DNA of 64,000 nt, from positions 434,001-498,000 of the forward strand of contig NZ_JAYLVL010000001.1 in the NCBI RefSeq assembly GCF_046156175.1, given 5' to 3'. Positions within the stretch are counted from its first letter, which is position 1; each line of letters begins with the position of its first letter. This DNA is from Lacisediminihabitans sp046156175. GTDB taxonomy: Bacteria; Actinomycetota; Actinomycetes; Actinomycetales; Microbacteriaceae. The position numbers and the translations under genes were made by a program. Of this stretch, positions 1 to 8,455 are shown in pieces. The notes below the pieces were generated by a model. It ran no database searches and was not told the origin of the DNA. It saw nothing but the letters and a program-made list of their open reading frames with translations.

Positions 1-195
1 CCACACGTCACTCACCAGCCAGGCGAGCACGAGTCCGACACCGGCGCCGGCGACACCGCCGATCAGCTGGACGGGCAGCCAGCGACGCACCGGCCGACGG
101 GTCGCCAGCACCACGAGAGCGACGAGGGCGAGCGCATAGACGACGATCGGAAAGGGGCCCGTCTCGAGACGAAGATCGAGCAGTTGTTGCGACAT
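1..195 (-). CDS. Membrane-anchored protein, N-terminal fragment (possible esterase)
   Basis: This is the first 65 codons of a gene that runs off the left edge. It starts at an ATG with a GAGGGGA ribosome site upstream. The visible part begins MSQQLLDLRLETGPFPIVVY and has two hydrophobic stretches (about residues 15-32 and 43-62) separated by an Arg-rich turn, so it is the membrane anchor of a larger protein. This layout resembles the N-terminus of actinobacterial membrane-anchored alpha/beta hydrolases of the enterochelin-esterase type, but no catalytic part lies in the window, so that function is a guess. Confidence 0.6.
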   Translation of the reverse strand, partial: MSQQLLDLRLETGPFPIVVYALALVALVVLATRRPVRRWLPVQLIGGVAGAGVGLVLAWLVSDVW

Positions 196-313
196 CGGGT
201 TCCCCTCACACACACGCAGCAGTTGCGCACGCTCATTATGGGCACGCCAGCGGGAGCCGAGACTGGCCTTGGTGCCTCCCTGTGAGAGCCCTCAGCAAAA
301 CAGGGCGCTTAGC

Positions 314-339
314 TGGTCGGCGGCTGTGACCGCCGACCA
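314..339 (-). terminator. Hairpin after the FtsX-type permease gene
   Basis: A perfect 10-bp stem (arms TGGTCGGCGG and CCGCCGACCA, 6-base loop) sits 8 bases past the permease stop codon. There is no T-run on the minus-strand side, as is common for actinobacterial terminators. Confidence 0.6.
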
Positions 340-346
340 AAACTCA

Positions 347-1744
347 CTATTCCACCGCGAGTGCCGCGACCGGTGCGATCCGCGTGGCCCGACGGGACGG
401 GGCCACGGATGCCACCAGCGTGAGCACTGCAGCGGCCACGGCCAGGATCGCGAGAAGCGCGAGCGGTATCGCGGGAAGCACGATGCCCGGCGACCCGGTG
501 ATCGAACCGAGCAGCGACTGGGCACCAGCCCAGCCGTAGAAGGTACCGAGGACGAGGCCGACGAGCACGGCCGCGACAGTCAGCTGCGCGCTCTCGGCGA
601 GGATCATCGTGCGCACCTGCCGGGCCGTGAAGCCGAGCGCCCGGAGCAGGCCCAGTTCCCTCGTGCGCTGCAACACGCTCATCGAGAGGTTGTTCACCAT
701 CCCGACCGCGGCGATGAGCGCGCTGAATCCCATGAGCACCGAGAAGACGACCACCGTCACCGTGAGAGTCCGGTCGACTCCCTGGTAGACCTCCGGCTGG
801 GCCCTCTGCGCATTCGTGATGATCACCTGATAGCTCTCGACACACACCGCGAACATCGTGACGAGCGTCACCCCGATGACGAGTCCGATCGTGGTACGCG
901 AACTGCGTTCGGGGTAGCGCACCGCGTTCTCCGCAGCGAGCCGTGCCGGTGCGCTGCGTCCGAACATCCGTCCGGTGAGTCTCAGGGCGACCGGCATCAC
1001 CAGCGGGGAGCCGAGCACCAGCCCGGTGAACGACAAGAGCCCGCCGACCACCCCGACGAGCACCCCGAGAGGACTCACCAGGCCGATCACCATGCCGAGC
1101 ACGAGCAGAGCGCCACCGAGGGCGAAGAAGACGACGGCCACGACGGAGCGCCCACGACCACCCGCAGCCTCGTCGAGCGACTTCTCCACCGCTCCCCCCG
1201 TCGCCTGCATCGGAGATACCTGCAACACCCGGCGAGAGCCGATCCACGACGCGAGCCAGGTCGTGAGCACGACCGCGACGATCGGTAGCGCGATCACCGG
1301 GCCGAGATAGCTGTAGGGATGCGAGGGCACGACTCCGGTCGCAACCGACACGCTCACGAGCCCGATCGTGATCGCGGTGCCGAGGACGGCGCCGATCACC
1401 GATCCCACCGCGCCGACGACCAGACCCTCGCGGGCCACCGCCCTTCGCTGGTCCGAAGCACTCGATCCGATGAGGCGATAGAGCGCGATAGTGCGCGTTC
1501 GCCCGGCGATGATCGTGGCGAAGGTGTTCGCGGTGACGATCGACCCCACATAGACCGCGATGACGATGAAGACCGAAGCGACGACCTGCAACAGGGCCGC
1601 GACGGTGGCGCTCGACCCGGTGACACTGTCCGCCGCAAGAACCTGCGCGAGCACGCCGGTGGTCTCCAGCAGGCAGACACCGAAGGCGGAGCTCAGTGCG
1701 GCCACGAGTGTGCTCGGAAGCTGCTCCGCGAGGGGACGTCTCAT
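347..1744 (-). CDS. ABC transporter permease, FtsX/MacB type
   Basis: The 465-residue integral membrane protein is the channel partner of the ABC ATPase directly upstream. Its ATG overlaps the ATPase stop as ATGA, so the two are translationally coupled. About ten hydrophobic segments are visible. Two FtsX-like modules can be seen, one around residues 50-180 (with GRTRTIALYRLIGSS) and one around 330-460 (with QRTRELGLLRALGFTARQ); the conserved RTREIGLLRALG-type loop is the hallmark of the family. Such exporters remove peptides or lipids from the membrane or transmit mechanical force. With the nearby kinase and regulator, antimicrobial-peptide or envelope-stress resistance is the likely job, but the substrate cannot be read from sequence. 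Confidence 0.92.
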   Translation of the reverse strand: MRRPLAEQLPSTLVAALSSAFGVCLLETTGVLAQVLAADSVTGSSATVAALLQVVASVFIVIAVYVGSIVTANTFATIIAGRTRTIALYRLIGSSASDQRRAVAREGLVVGAVGSVIGAVLGTAITIGLVSVSVATGVVPSHPYSYLGPVIALPIVAVVLTTWLASWIGSRRVLQVSPMQATGGAVEKSLDEAAGGRGRSVVAVVFFALGGALLVLGMVIGLVSPLGVLVGVVGGLLSFTGLVLGSPLVMPVALRLTGRMFGRSAPARLAAENAVRYPERSSRTTIGLVIGVTLVTMFAVCVESYQVIITNAQRAQPEVYQGVDRTLTVTVVVFSVLMGFSALIAAVGMVNNLSMSVLQRTRELGLLRALGFTARQVRTMILAESAQLTVAAVLVGLVLGTFYGWAGAQSLLGSITGSPGIVLPAIPLALLAILAVAAAVLTLVASVAPSRRATRIAPVAALAVE

Positions 1745-2502
1745 GCTGCCTTCTCCATTGTGAGCATCAGGCGGGAGATCTCTTCGGCCGATGACCGGGC
1801 GCGATCGTCGACGACCCGACCGTCGGCGAGAAACAGGATGCGGTCGGCGAAGCTCGCAGCGATCGGGTCGTGGGTGACCATCGCGATGCTCTGCCCGTAT
1901 TCGGCGCTTGCGGCAGCGAGCAGGGACAACACCTCGCGACCGGTTCGGGAGTCGAGGTTGCCGGTCGGCTCATCGGCGAAGACCAGGTCGGGTCGGGTGC
2001 CGAGAGCCCGGGCGATGGCCACACGCTGCTGCTGGCCGCCCGAGAGTTCGTGCGGACGATGCTTCAGGCGGTCGCCGAGCCCGAGCGTGTCGATGAGCCG
2101 CTCGATCCAGGCCGATTCGTCGCGGGTGGGGCGACGTCCGTCCAGTTCGAAGGGCAGCAGGATGTTCCCTCGCACGTCGAGCGTCGGCACGAGATTGAAG
2201 GCCTGGAAGACGAAGCCGACCCGGCGCCGCCTCAGGATGGTGAGGTCGGAATCCGGAAGGCCGGTGATCTCGGTGTCTCCGAGCCAGGCCTGTCCCGTGG
2301 TGGCGGTGTCGAGGCCCGCCATGATGTGCATGAGTGTGGACTTGCCCGATCCGCTCGGCCCCATGATGGCCGTGAACTCGCCGGAGCGGATGCCGATCGA
2401 GACGTCGTCGAGCGCGGTGACCGGGTTGGTGGCCGATCCGTAGGACTTGGTGAGGTGGGAGACCCGGGCAACGAGCCCGGCTTCTGAATGATCGAATGAC
2501 AT
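1741..2502 (-). CDS. ABC transporter ATP-binding protein, LolD/MacB type
   Basis: The 253-residue nucleotide-binding subunit powers the FtsX-type permease that overlaps its 3' end. It shows Walker A GPSGSGKST, signature LSGGQQQRVAIARAL, Walker B LVFADEP followed by TGNLDS, and the switch histidine in VTHD. The TGNLDS box is typical of the LolD/FtsE/MacB group. A TAGCGT hexamer lies six bases before the ATG, which suggests its own leaderless transcript although the regulator gene is only about 100 bp upstream. The nearby GGAG is too close to the ATG to be a normal ribosome site. The order kinase, regulator, ATPase, permease suggests the transporter is the target of that two-component system. 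Confidence 0.94.
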   Translation of the reverse strand: MSFDHSEAGLVARVSHLTKSYGSATNPVTALDDVSIGIRSGEFTAIMGPSGSGKSTLMHIMAGLDTATTGQAWLGDTEITGLPDSDLTILRRRRVGFVFQAFNLVPTLDVRGNILLPFELDGRRPTRDESAWIERLIDTLGLGDRLKHRPHELSGGQQQRVAIARALGTRPDLVFADEPTGNLDSRTGREVLSLLAAASAEYGQSIAMVTHDPIAASFADRILFLADGRVVDDRARSSAEEISRLMLTMEKAA

Positions 2503-2508
2503 ACTCCG

Positions 2509-2514
2509 ACGCTA
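2509..2514 (-). promoter_or_regulatory. Candidate -10 box of the ABC ATPase gene (leaderless)
   Basis: TAGCGT lies exactly six bases before the ATG at 2502, the spacing expected when transcription starts on the A of the start codon. Confidence 0.45.
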
Positions 2515-2601
2515 CGGTCGCGTCTCGCGGCGGGCATCGGGCGCAGGTCTCGGCCCCCGTACATCCAGCGGATGACCTTCCGGGGTGCTGCGGGCCGTCG
2601 C

Positions 2602-3267
2602 CTAGGCGTTGAGCCCGTTCTCGAAAGCGAATACCACCAGTTGCACGCGATCTCGAAGACCCAGCTTGCCGAGGATGCGGCTGATGTGGGTCTTCACCGT
2701 GGCCTCGCTCAGGTATTCGCCCGACGCGATCTCGGAGTTGCTCAACCCCCGCGCTGCGAGCTGGAAGATGTCGCGCTCCCGCGCGGTGAGCTGACCGAAC
2801 GCCGCCGGTGTCTCGGGCTGCGCCCCGGCCGGCGCAAAGTGCTCGAAGAGTTCCCTGGTGGCGGATGCCGCGATCACGGCGTTGCCCGCATGCACGGTGC
2901 GGATCGCCGCGAGCAGGAACTCGGGGTCGGCGTCCTTCAGAACGAAACCGCTTGCTCCCCCACGGATCGCCCGGGTGGCGGCCTCGTCGAGATCGAAGGT
3001 GGTGAGAACGATGATGCGGGGAAGGCTGCCTCCCCGGGCATCCGCTCTCTTGAGCACCTCGGTGGTGGCCGCGATGCCGTCCATCACGGGCATCCGGATG
3101 TCCATCAGGATCACGTCGGGGCGGGTCTCGGCGGCCATCGCCACGGCCTCGAGGCCGTTCCCGGCCTCCCCCACGACTTCGAGATCGGCCTGGGAGTCGA
3201 TAAGCATCCGCACGCCGGCACGGAAGAGCGATTGGTCGTCGACGAGGCCGACGCGGATGACGCTCAC
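2602..3267 (-). CDS. Two-component response regulator, NarL/LuxR family
   Basis: The 221-residue cytoplasmic DNA-binding regulator is partner to the histidine kinase upstream. The start is a GTG that overlaps the kinase stop (GTGA); a longer reading frame exists but would run deep into the kinase gene. The receiver domain occupies residues 1-120, with acidic pocket D10/D11 and phospho-acceptor D56 in ILMDIRMPVMDG. The LuxR-type helix-turn-helix covers about 150-215 (LTARERDIFQLAARGLSNSE, then SEATVKTHISRILGKL). It probably activates the ABC transporter genes immediately downstream, a common arrangement in Actinobacteria; that link is inferred from position only. Confidence 0.93.
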   Translation of the reverse strand: MSVIRVGLVDDQSLFRAGVRMLIDSQADLEVVGEAGNGLEAVAMAAETRPDVILMDIRMPVMDGIAATTEVLKRADARGGSLPRIIVLTTFDLDEAATRAIRGGASGFVLKDADPEFLLAAIRTVHAGNAVIAASATRELFEHFAPAGAQPETPAAFGQLTARERDIFQLAARGLSNSEIASGEYLSEATVKTHISRILGKLGLRDRVQLVVFAFENGLNA

Positions 3268-4439
3268 CCCAGCACCGCTTCGAGGCTCAGCGGAATCGTG
3301 GCGGTGACGACCCATCGACCTTCGTCGACCCCTGCGGAGAATGAGCCACCGACCAGCACAGTCCGTTCGCGCATTCCCGCGAGACCATGCCCACCGGGGT
3401 GGGCTTCGTCGCCAGCGCGCGGGGCGTCGATCGCGCTCGAAATCACCAGCCGGAGCGCATCTGCCTTCCAGGCGAAGATCAGCCGCACCTCGCGTTCGGT
3501 GTCGCCGTGGCGTAACGCATTCGTGAGCGCCTCCTGGGTGATGCGATACACGGCGAGCTGTTGCGCTGTGGCGAGTGGCCTCTCCTCGCCGACGGACTCC
3601 CGGCTCAGGATGAGACCCGAACTGCGCAGCTGGTCCACGAGCGCATCGAGATCGCCGAGCATCGGCTGCGGTGTCTCGCCCTGGCTGTGCCGCAACTGCC
3701 CCAGCAGGATGCGCACGTCGCCGAGGGCTCCCCGCGCGGTCGTGGAGATGGTGGTGAGCGCCAGATCCACCGCCTCCGGATCGGACTCCCGGGCGTAGCG
3801 CGCGCCATCCGCCTGGGCGATCACCACCGCGAGAGAGTGAGCGACGACGTCATGCATGTCGCGCGCGATGCGGTTGCGCTCCTGCTCGACGATGACATCC
3901 TGTTCGGCCTCGACCTGGGCAGCGCGGCTCTGCCGCGACCGGCGCACCGTTCGGGCGAGCAGTCCGAGCGTCCAGGACAACCCGAGTGCGGCGAGACAGC
4001 CGAAGAACAGCAGCAGGCTGCTGGAGAACATCGACGGGTTCGACATCACGTTGCCGAGCAGGTTTCGTCCGCCATTGAAGAGCACCAGGTAGAGCGTTGC
4101 GATGACCGAGCCCAGAATCGCGGAGCCGAGCCCGACCCAGCGCAGTACGCGACCGCCGTAGGAGGCCGTGGTGAAGAGAATCGCCAACACCGCGAGGTCG
4201 TAGAACTGCGGAGACTCGAGCGAAGACGCCATCTGCAGGATCGCGCCCGCCCAGGCGCCGCCGAGAGCGAGCGCGGGACTCAGCCGGCGAAGCGCGAGAG
4301 CCGCAACGAAGATCAGCGCAACGACGAGCGAGGGCAGGACGTTGCCGACGCTCGACAGGCTGGCCACCTGCAGCAGCAGGAACGCAGCCGCAAAAACCAC
4401 GTCGGCGATGACCTGGTAGCGACTAAGCGTGCGGAACAT
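3264..4439 (-). CDS. Two-component sensor histidine kinase, HisKA_3 type
   Basis: The 391-residue membrane sensor kinase begins MFRTLSRYQ, has about five to six N-terminal hydrophobic segments (residues 8-150), then a coiled linker, the dimerisation box with phospho-acceptor H196 in RIARDMHDVVAHSL, and an HATPase domain with ALTNALRHG and GHGLAGMRER. I chose the ATG at 4439 because TACGGT sits exactly six bases before it (leaderless pattern) and because the upstream in-frame codons (to 4517) read as non-membrane sequence just after the era stop. It overlaps the regulator gene by four bases. With no periplasmic sensor domain, it likely senses within the membrane, as in envelope-stress kinases. 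Confidence 0.88.
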   Translation of the reverse strand: MFRTLSRYQVIADVVFAAAFLLLQVASLSSVGNVLPSLVVALIFVAALALRRLSPALALGGAWAGAILQMASSLESPQFYDLAVLAILFTTASYGGRVLRWVGLGSAILGSVIATLYLVLFNGGRNLLGNVMSNPSMFSSSLLLFFGCLAALGLSWTLGLLARTVRRSRQSRAAQVEAEQDVIVEQERNRIARDMHDVVAHSLAVVIAQADGARYARESDPEAVDLALTTISTTARGALGDVRILLGQLRHSQGETPQPMLGDLDALVDQLRSSGLILSRESVGEERPLATAQQLAVYRITQEALTNALRHGDTEREVRLIFAWKADALRLVISSAIDAPRAGDEAHPGGHGLAGMRERTVLVGGSFSAGVDEGRWVVTATIPLSLEAVLG

Positions 4440-4445
4440 CCCTCC

Positions 4446-4451
4446 ACCGTA
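4446..4451 (-). promoter_or_regulatory. Candidate -10 box of the histidine kinase gene (leaderless)
   Basis: TACGGT is six bases upstream of the ATG at 4439. It lies between era and the kinase, so the kinase-regulator pair can be expressed independently of the era operon. Confidence 0.45.
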
Positions 4452-4523
4452 GGCGGCACGCGAGAACTCCGGGCAGATCGCGCCGGAAATCATCCTCGCG
4501 ATGTACCTGCCGACCAAGAGCCC

Positions 4524-5441
4524 CTAGAAGCCCAGGCGCCCCAGCTGTTTGGGGTCCCGCTGCCAGTCCTTCGCCACCTTCACTCGGATCGACAGGAACA
4601 CCTGCTTGCCCACGAGCGGCTCGATCTGGGCGCGGGCGCGGGCTCCGACATCCGCGAGTCTCGAGCCCTGATGACCGATGATGATGCCCTTCTGACTGTC
4701 GCGCTCGACGAAGAGGTTCGCGTAGATCTCCACCAGGTCCTTGTCGTCCCGCTCGATGATGTCGTCGATCGTCACGGCAATGGAGTGCGGCAGTTCGTCT
4801 TCCACGCCCTCGAGCACGGCCTCCCGCACGAGTTCGCTGATGCGCGCCTCGAGGCCTTCCTCGGTGACTGCATCGGCGGGATAGAGCGCCTCGGAGACCG
4901 GGAGCAGCTTGATCAGTTCGGCCGCGAGCGTGTCGAGCTGGATGCGGCTGCTCGCCGACACCGGGATGATCGCCTCCCAGTCGCGCAGCTCCGACACCGC
5001 GAGTAGTTGCGCGGCGACCTGCGGCCGGGAGGTGGCGTCGATCTTGGTGACGATCGCCACCTTCTTCGCGCGGGGGAAGGAGTCGAGCTGCTCGTTGATG
5101 TAGCGGTCCCCCGGGCCGATCTTCTCGTCGGCCGGCATGCAGAATGCCACGACATCCACGTCGCCGAGTGTCGTCTGCACGATGCTGTTGAGGCGTTCCC
5201 CGAGCAGTGTGCGTGGGCGGTGCATGCCTGGTGTGTCCACCAGGATCAGCTGCCCGTTGGCGTAGTGGGCGATGCCCCGGATGGCACGGCGAGTGGTCTG
5301 CGGCTTCGACGAGGTGATCGCCACTTTCTCCCCGACGAGCGCATTGGTGAGCGTGGATTTGCCCACGTTCGGACGCCCGACGAAGGACACGAATCCCGCC
5401 CGGAACTCCGAGGGGTTGTCATTGTTCAGCGACACGCTCAA
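4524..5441 (-). CDS. era: GTPase Era
   Basis: Era is a GTPase needed for 16S rRNA 3'-end processing and 30S assembly. The 305-residue protein has G1 GRPNVGKST, the switch region with TT(R)R, G3 DTPGMH, G4 TKID and a C-terminal KH domain (about 225-300) with the GIIIGHQGSRL loop that binds rRNA. Length is normal. The start overlaps the stop of the CorC/CNNM gene (ATGA), so it is translated as the last gene of the phoH-ybeY-CNNM-era run, all of whose members serve ribosome maturation or sit there by conserved synteny. Confidence 0.98.
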   Translation of the reverse strand: MSVSLNNDNPSEFRAGFVSFVGRPNVGKSTLTNALVGEKVAITSSKPQTTRRAIRGIAHYANGQLILVDTPGMHRPRTLLGERLNSIVQTTLGDVDVVAFCMPADEKIGPGDRYINEQLDSFPRAKKVAIVTKIDATSRPQVAAQLLAVSELRDWEAIIPVSASSRIQLDTLAAELIKLLPVSEALYPADAVTEEGLEARISELVREAVLEGVEDELPHSIAVTIDDIIERDDKDLVEIYANLFVERDSQKGIIIGHQGSRLADVGARARAQIEPLVGKQVFLSIRVKVAKDWQRDPKQLGRLGF

Positions 5442-6937
5442 TCACCGTCTTCTGTTGATGTGGATACTGTGGTCTTCGCCTCTTCGGGCTCCGACTCCCT
5501 GGCCCTCGAATCGCTGGGCTTCGATTCCTTCGGCTTCGCGTCCTTGGGCTTCGCTTCCTTCGGCTTCGACTCCTTCGGCTTCGACTCCTTGTGCTCCCGA
5601 GGCTTCGGCTCCTTGAGCTCCTTCGGCTTCGCGTCCTTTGGCTTCGATTCCTTCGACTTCGGCGGGTTGAACGCGGCCATGGCATCGCTGAGGGCCTGGT
5701 CCCGCTCGACGAGCACCGTGCTCAGCCGCTTGCGCCGTCCCTCCGTGCGCTCGGCGGTGAGGATGAGACCGGAGATGGTCGCGACAGAGCCGGCGAGCGG
5801 AAGGCGACCGAGCGCCTTCGTGATCAGCCCGCCGACCGAATCGACGTCATCGTCATCGAGGTCGAGCTCGAACAGCTCCCCGAGTTCGTCGACCGGAAGG
5901 CGCGCACTCACCCGGAAGCGGCCGTCGCCCAGATCTTCGATCTCGATCACCTCGTGGTCGTATTCGTCCGAGATGTCGCCGACCAGTTCCTCGATCAGGT
6001 CCTCGAGGGTCACGAGACCGGCGATGCCGCCGTATTCGTCGACCACCATCGCGAGATGATTGGATTCGAGCTGCATCTGGCGCAGCGTGTCATCCGCCTT
6101 CTTCGACTCGGGAATGAACAGGGCGGGGCGTACGAGCGAGTCGAGAGTCACCGTGTCGAGCCCCTTGGGGCGCTCGTAGCTCAGCCGGGCGACATCCCGC
6201 AGGTAGAGCACGCCGATCACTTCGTCGACATCCACCCCGATCACGGGCACCCGGGAGACGCCACGAGAGAGGAAGAGCCCCATCGCCGCGCCGATCGATT
6301 CGTCACTGTCGATCGTCACCATGTCGGTACGCGGGATCATCACCTCACGCACGACCGTGTCGCTGAATTCGAAGATGGAGTGGATGAGTTCGCGATCGTC
6401 TTCCTCGAGCACGTCGAGCTCTGTGGCCTCATCCACCATGCTCAGCAGCTGCTCCTCCGACGAGAAGGTCGCGGTCCTGCCCGGAGTCACCCGGTTTCCG
6501 ATCGCGACCAGGGCGGCGGCCACCGGACCGAGGAACAGGCGAATCGCGTGCACCGTCCACGCGCTCACCCGCACCACCGCACGGGCGTGAACCCTTCCGA
6601 CGCTGCGCGGGCTGGACCCGACGAGCACGAAGGATGCGACGGTCATGATGAACGCGGAGGCGAGCAGCGCCCACCACCATTCGGTGAACACGTAGGCGAA
6701 CGCGAGCGTGACGAGCACGGCGGCGGTGGTCTCGGCGACCACCCGCATGAAGTTGACGGCGTTCACGTGCGCCCCGACATCCGCCGCTATTGCGACGAGG
6801 GATTTCCGGGCGCGTGAGGTCGAGGCGATCTCCAGGAGGTCGGCGCGCGACAACACACTGAGGGCGGCGTCGGCCGCGGCGAGGAGTCCGCCGAAGATCA
6901 CCAGCAGGGCAGCCACGCTGACGAAGAGCGGAATCAT
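5438..6937 (-). CDS. Hemolysin family protein (CorC/TlyC, CNNM domain) with Lys-Pro-rich tail
   Basis: The 499-residue membrane protein of the CNNM/CorC family is usually linked to Mg2+/Co2+ transport. An N-terminal DUF21/CNNM membrane domain (about 1-150) is followed by paired CBS domains (about 190-325, with VPVIGVDVDEVIGVLYLRD and VVDEYGGIAGLVTLEDLIEE) and a CorC_HlyC domain (about 335-415). From about residue 425 the family fold ends and a low-complexity tail of roughly 70 residues follows, built from repeats such as SKPKEAKPKD. The corresponding DNA is visibly repetitive (5470-5660). It lies between ybeY and era in the conserved operon. The tail is highly charged, probably disordered and cytoplasmic. 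Confidence 0.93.
   Translation of the reverse strand: MIPLFVSVAALLVIFGGLLAAADAALSVLSRADLLEIASTSRARKSLVAIAADVGAHVNAVNFMRVVAETTAAVLVTLAFAYVFTEWWWALLASAFIMTVASFVLVGSSPRSVGRVHARAVVRVSAWTVHAIRLFLGPVAAALVAIGNRVTPGRTATFSSEEQLLSMVDEATELDVLEEDDRELIHSIFEFSDTVVREVMIPRTDMVTIDSDESIGAAMGLFLSRGVSRVPVIGVDVDEVIGVLYLRDVARLSYERPKGLDTVTLDSLVRPALFIPESKKADDTLRQMQLESNHLAMVVDEYGGIAGLVTLEDLIEELVGDISDEYDHEVIEIEDLGDGRFRVSARLPVDELGELFELDLDDDDVDSVGGLITKALGRLPLAGSVATISGLILTAERTEGRRKRLSTVLVERDQALSDAMAAFNPPKSKESKPKDAKPKELKEPKPREHKESKPKESKPKEAKPKDAKPKESKPSDSRARESEPEEAKTTVSTSTEDGD
5475..5665. repeat. Repeats encoding the KPKE-type tail of the CNNM protein
   Basis: Short degenerate units of the type TCCTTCGGCTTCG recur about a dozen times inside the 3' part of the gene, all in register with its reading frame, and encode alternating Lys-Pro and Glu/Asp/Ser. 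Confidence 0.8.
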
Positions 6938-6944
6938 GGCGAGA

Positions 6945-7409
6945 CTACTTCGATCGTCGCTCGGCGAGGGCGAATCCGGCCAGGATCTCGCGCTGGATGC
7001 CGAACATCTCCCTTTCCTCGTCCGGTTCGGCGTGATCGAAACCGAGGAGGTGCAGGATGCCGTGGGTGGTCAGCAGCAACATCTCGTCGAGTGGGCTGTG
7101 CCCCGCGGTCTCCGCCTGGGAGATAGCGACCTGCGGGCAGAGCACGATGTCGCCGAGGAGGCCGGCCGGAGTCATGGACTCCTCGGTGCCCGGCCGCAGT
7201 TCGTCCATCGGGAAGCTGAGCACATCGGTGGGGCCGGGCTCGTCCATCCACTGGAGGTGAAGCTGTTCCATCGCTCCCTCGTCGACGAGCACGATCGCGA
7301 GCTCGGCGTCGGGGTGCACGTGCAGGTGGTCGAGCGCATAGATGGACAGTCGCTGCAACGCAACCTCATCCACCGGGATGACCGACTCGTTGTTGATCTC
7401 GATGCTCAC
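6945..7409 (-). CDS. ybeY: Endoribonuclease YbeY
   Basis: YbeY is a metal-dependent endoribonuclease acting in rRNA maturation and quality control. The 154-residue protein carries the zinc-binding signature HGILHLLGFDH near residue 120 and the upstream DVLSFPMDE strand typical of the family. Its ATG overlaps the phoH stop (ATGA) and it is followed after 7 bases by the CorC/CNNM gene, the usual phoH-ybeY-CNNM-era arrangement. Confidence 0.97.
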   Translation of the reverse strand: MSIEINNESVIPVDEVALQRLSIYALDHLHVHPDAELAIVLVDEGAMEQLHLQWMDEPGPTDVLSFPMDELRPGTEESMTPAGLLGDIVLCPQVAISQAETAGHSPLDEMLLLTTHGILHLLGFDHAEPDEEREMFGIQREILAGFALAERRSK

Positions 7410-8455
7410 GATCGACCCCCCTGTTCCCGGTCGAAGCGCTGTGCCTGCCGCTCTGCATCGTACTTGGTGTAGGCGTCGACGATGCGGCCGACGAGGTTGT
7501 GGCGCACCACATCCTCGCTGGTCAGGCGCGAGAAATGGATCTCGTCGATCTCGTCGAGCACCCGCGTCACGAGCTGGAGGCCGCTGGCACCGGCCGGCAG
7601 GTCCACCTGGGTGATGTCGCCGGTGATCACCATCTTCGAGCCGTGTCCGAGCCGGGTGAGGAACATCTTCATCTGCTCGGGAGTGGTGTTCTGTGCCTCG
7701 TCGAGCACGATGAACGCGTTGTTGAGCGTGCGGCCGCGCATGTAGGCGAGGGGGGCGACCTCGATGGTGCCGGCGGCGAGCAGCTTGGGAACGACCTCCG
7801 GATCCATCATCTCGTTGAGGGCGTCGTAGAGCGGGCGAAGGTAGGGGTCGATCTTGTCGGTGAGACTGCCGGGCAGGTAGCCGAGGCGTTCACCCGCTTC
7901 GACCGCTGGCCGGGTGAGGATGATCCGTTCGACCTCTTTACGCTGCAGCGACTGTACGGCCTTCGCCATCGCGAGATAGGTCTTGCCGGTGCCCGCCGGG
8001 CCGATGCCGAAGACGATGGTGTTCTCGTCGATCGCGTCGACGTATTCCTTCTGCCCGAGGGTCTTCGGACGGATGCTCTTGCCCCGGCTGGTGAGGATGG
8101 CCTGGCTCAGCAGCTCGGCCGGGCTCACCCGCTGGTCGCTCGCGAGCATCTTCGCGGACTCGGTGACGCTTCTTTCGTCGAGCACATTCTCTCCATGTTC
8201 ACGGTCGCTGCGCACCATCAGCACCAGCTCCTCTACCAGCCGCGCTGCGGCGGCGACCTGTCGGGCATCGCCGTCCAGGGTGATTTCGTTTCCGCGCACG
8301 AGCACGGAGACCTGCGGATACTGCCGCTCGATGGTCCTCAGCAGCCGATCCTGCGGGCCGAGCAGTCGCACCATCGCGACCCCATCGACACGGATGACGA
8401 CATGCTGCGCGGACCGCTCTTCGGGAGTCGGTGCTGTGAGATCGCTACTGGCCAA
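7406..8455 (-). CDS. phoH: PhoH-like ATPase
   Basis: PhoH family proteins are cytoplasmic ATPases associated with RNA metabolism and ybeY. I place the start at a TTG (position 8455) preceded by AAGGA with four bases spacing; it overlaps the 3' end of the HIT gene by 11 bases. This gives 349 residues, the normal length. Upstream codons in the same frame belong to the HIT gene read out of frame. Walker A is GPAGTGKTYLA (middle of the protein), followed by LTRPAVEAGERLGYLPGSL and the Walker B region FIVLDEAQNTTPEQMK. An N-terminal KH-like part precedes the ATPase. Confidence 0.94.
   Translation of the reverse strand: MASSDLTAPTPEERSAQHVVIRVDGVAMVRLLGPQDRLLRTIERQYPQVSVLVRGNEITLDGDARQVAAAARLVEELVLMVRSDREHGENVLDERSVTESAKMLASDQRVSPAELLSQAILTSRGKSIRPKTLGQKEYVDAIDENTIVFGIGPAGTGKTYLAMAKAVQSLQRKEVERIILTRPAVEAGERLGYLPGSLTDKIDPYLRPLYDALNEMMDPEVVPKLLAAGTIEVAPLAYMRGRTLNNAFIVLDEAQNTTPEQMKMFLTRLGHGSKMVITGDITQVDLPAGASGLQLVTRVLDEIDEIHFSRLTSEDVVRHNLVGRIVDAYTKYDAERQAQRFDREQGGRS

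Noticed and set aside
63..245. A 60-codon Cys/Arg-rich frame on the minus strand at the left edge
   Set aside because: It is another frame of the membrane-anchored protein fragment starting at 195, which has a better start and helices.
269..1288. A 339-codon plus-strand frame opposite the FtsX permease
   Set aside because: It is rich in Arg, His and Asp with no hydrophobic core or known motif, whereas the opposite frame is a textbook permease.
4440..4517. Longer N-terminus (start at 4517) for the first histidine kinase
   Set aside because: The extra residues have no membrane or family character, and TACGGT lies six bases before the inner ATG.
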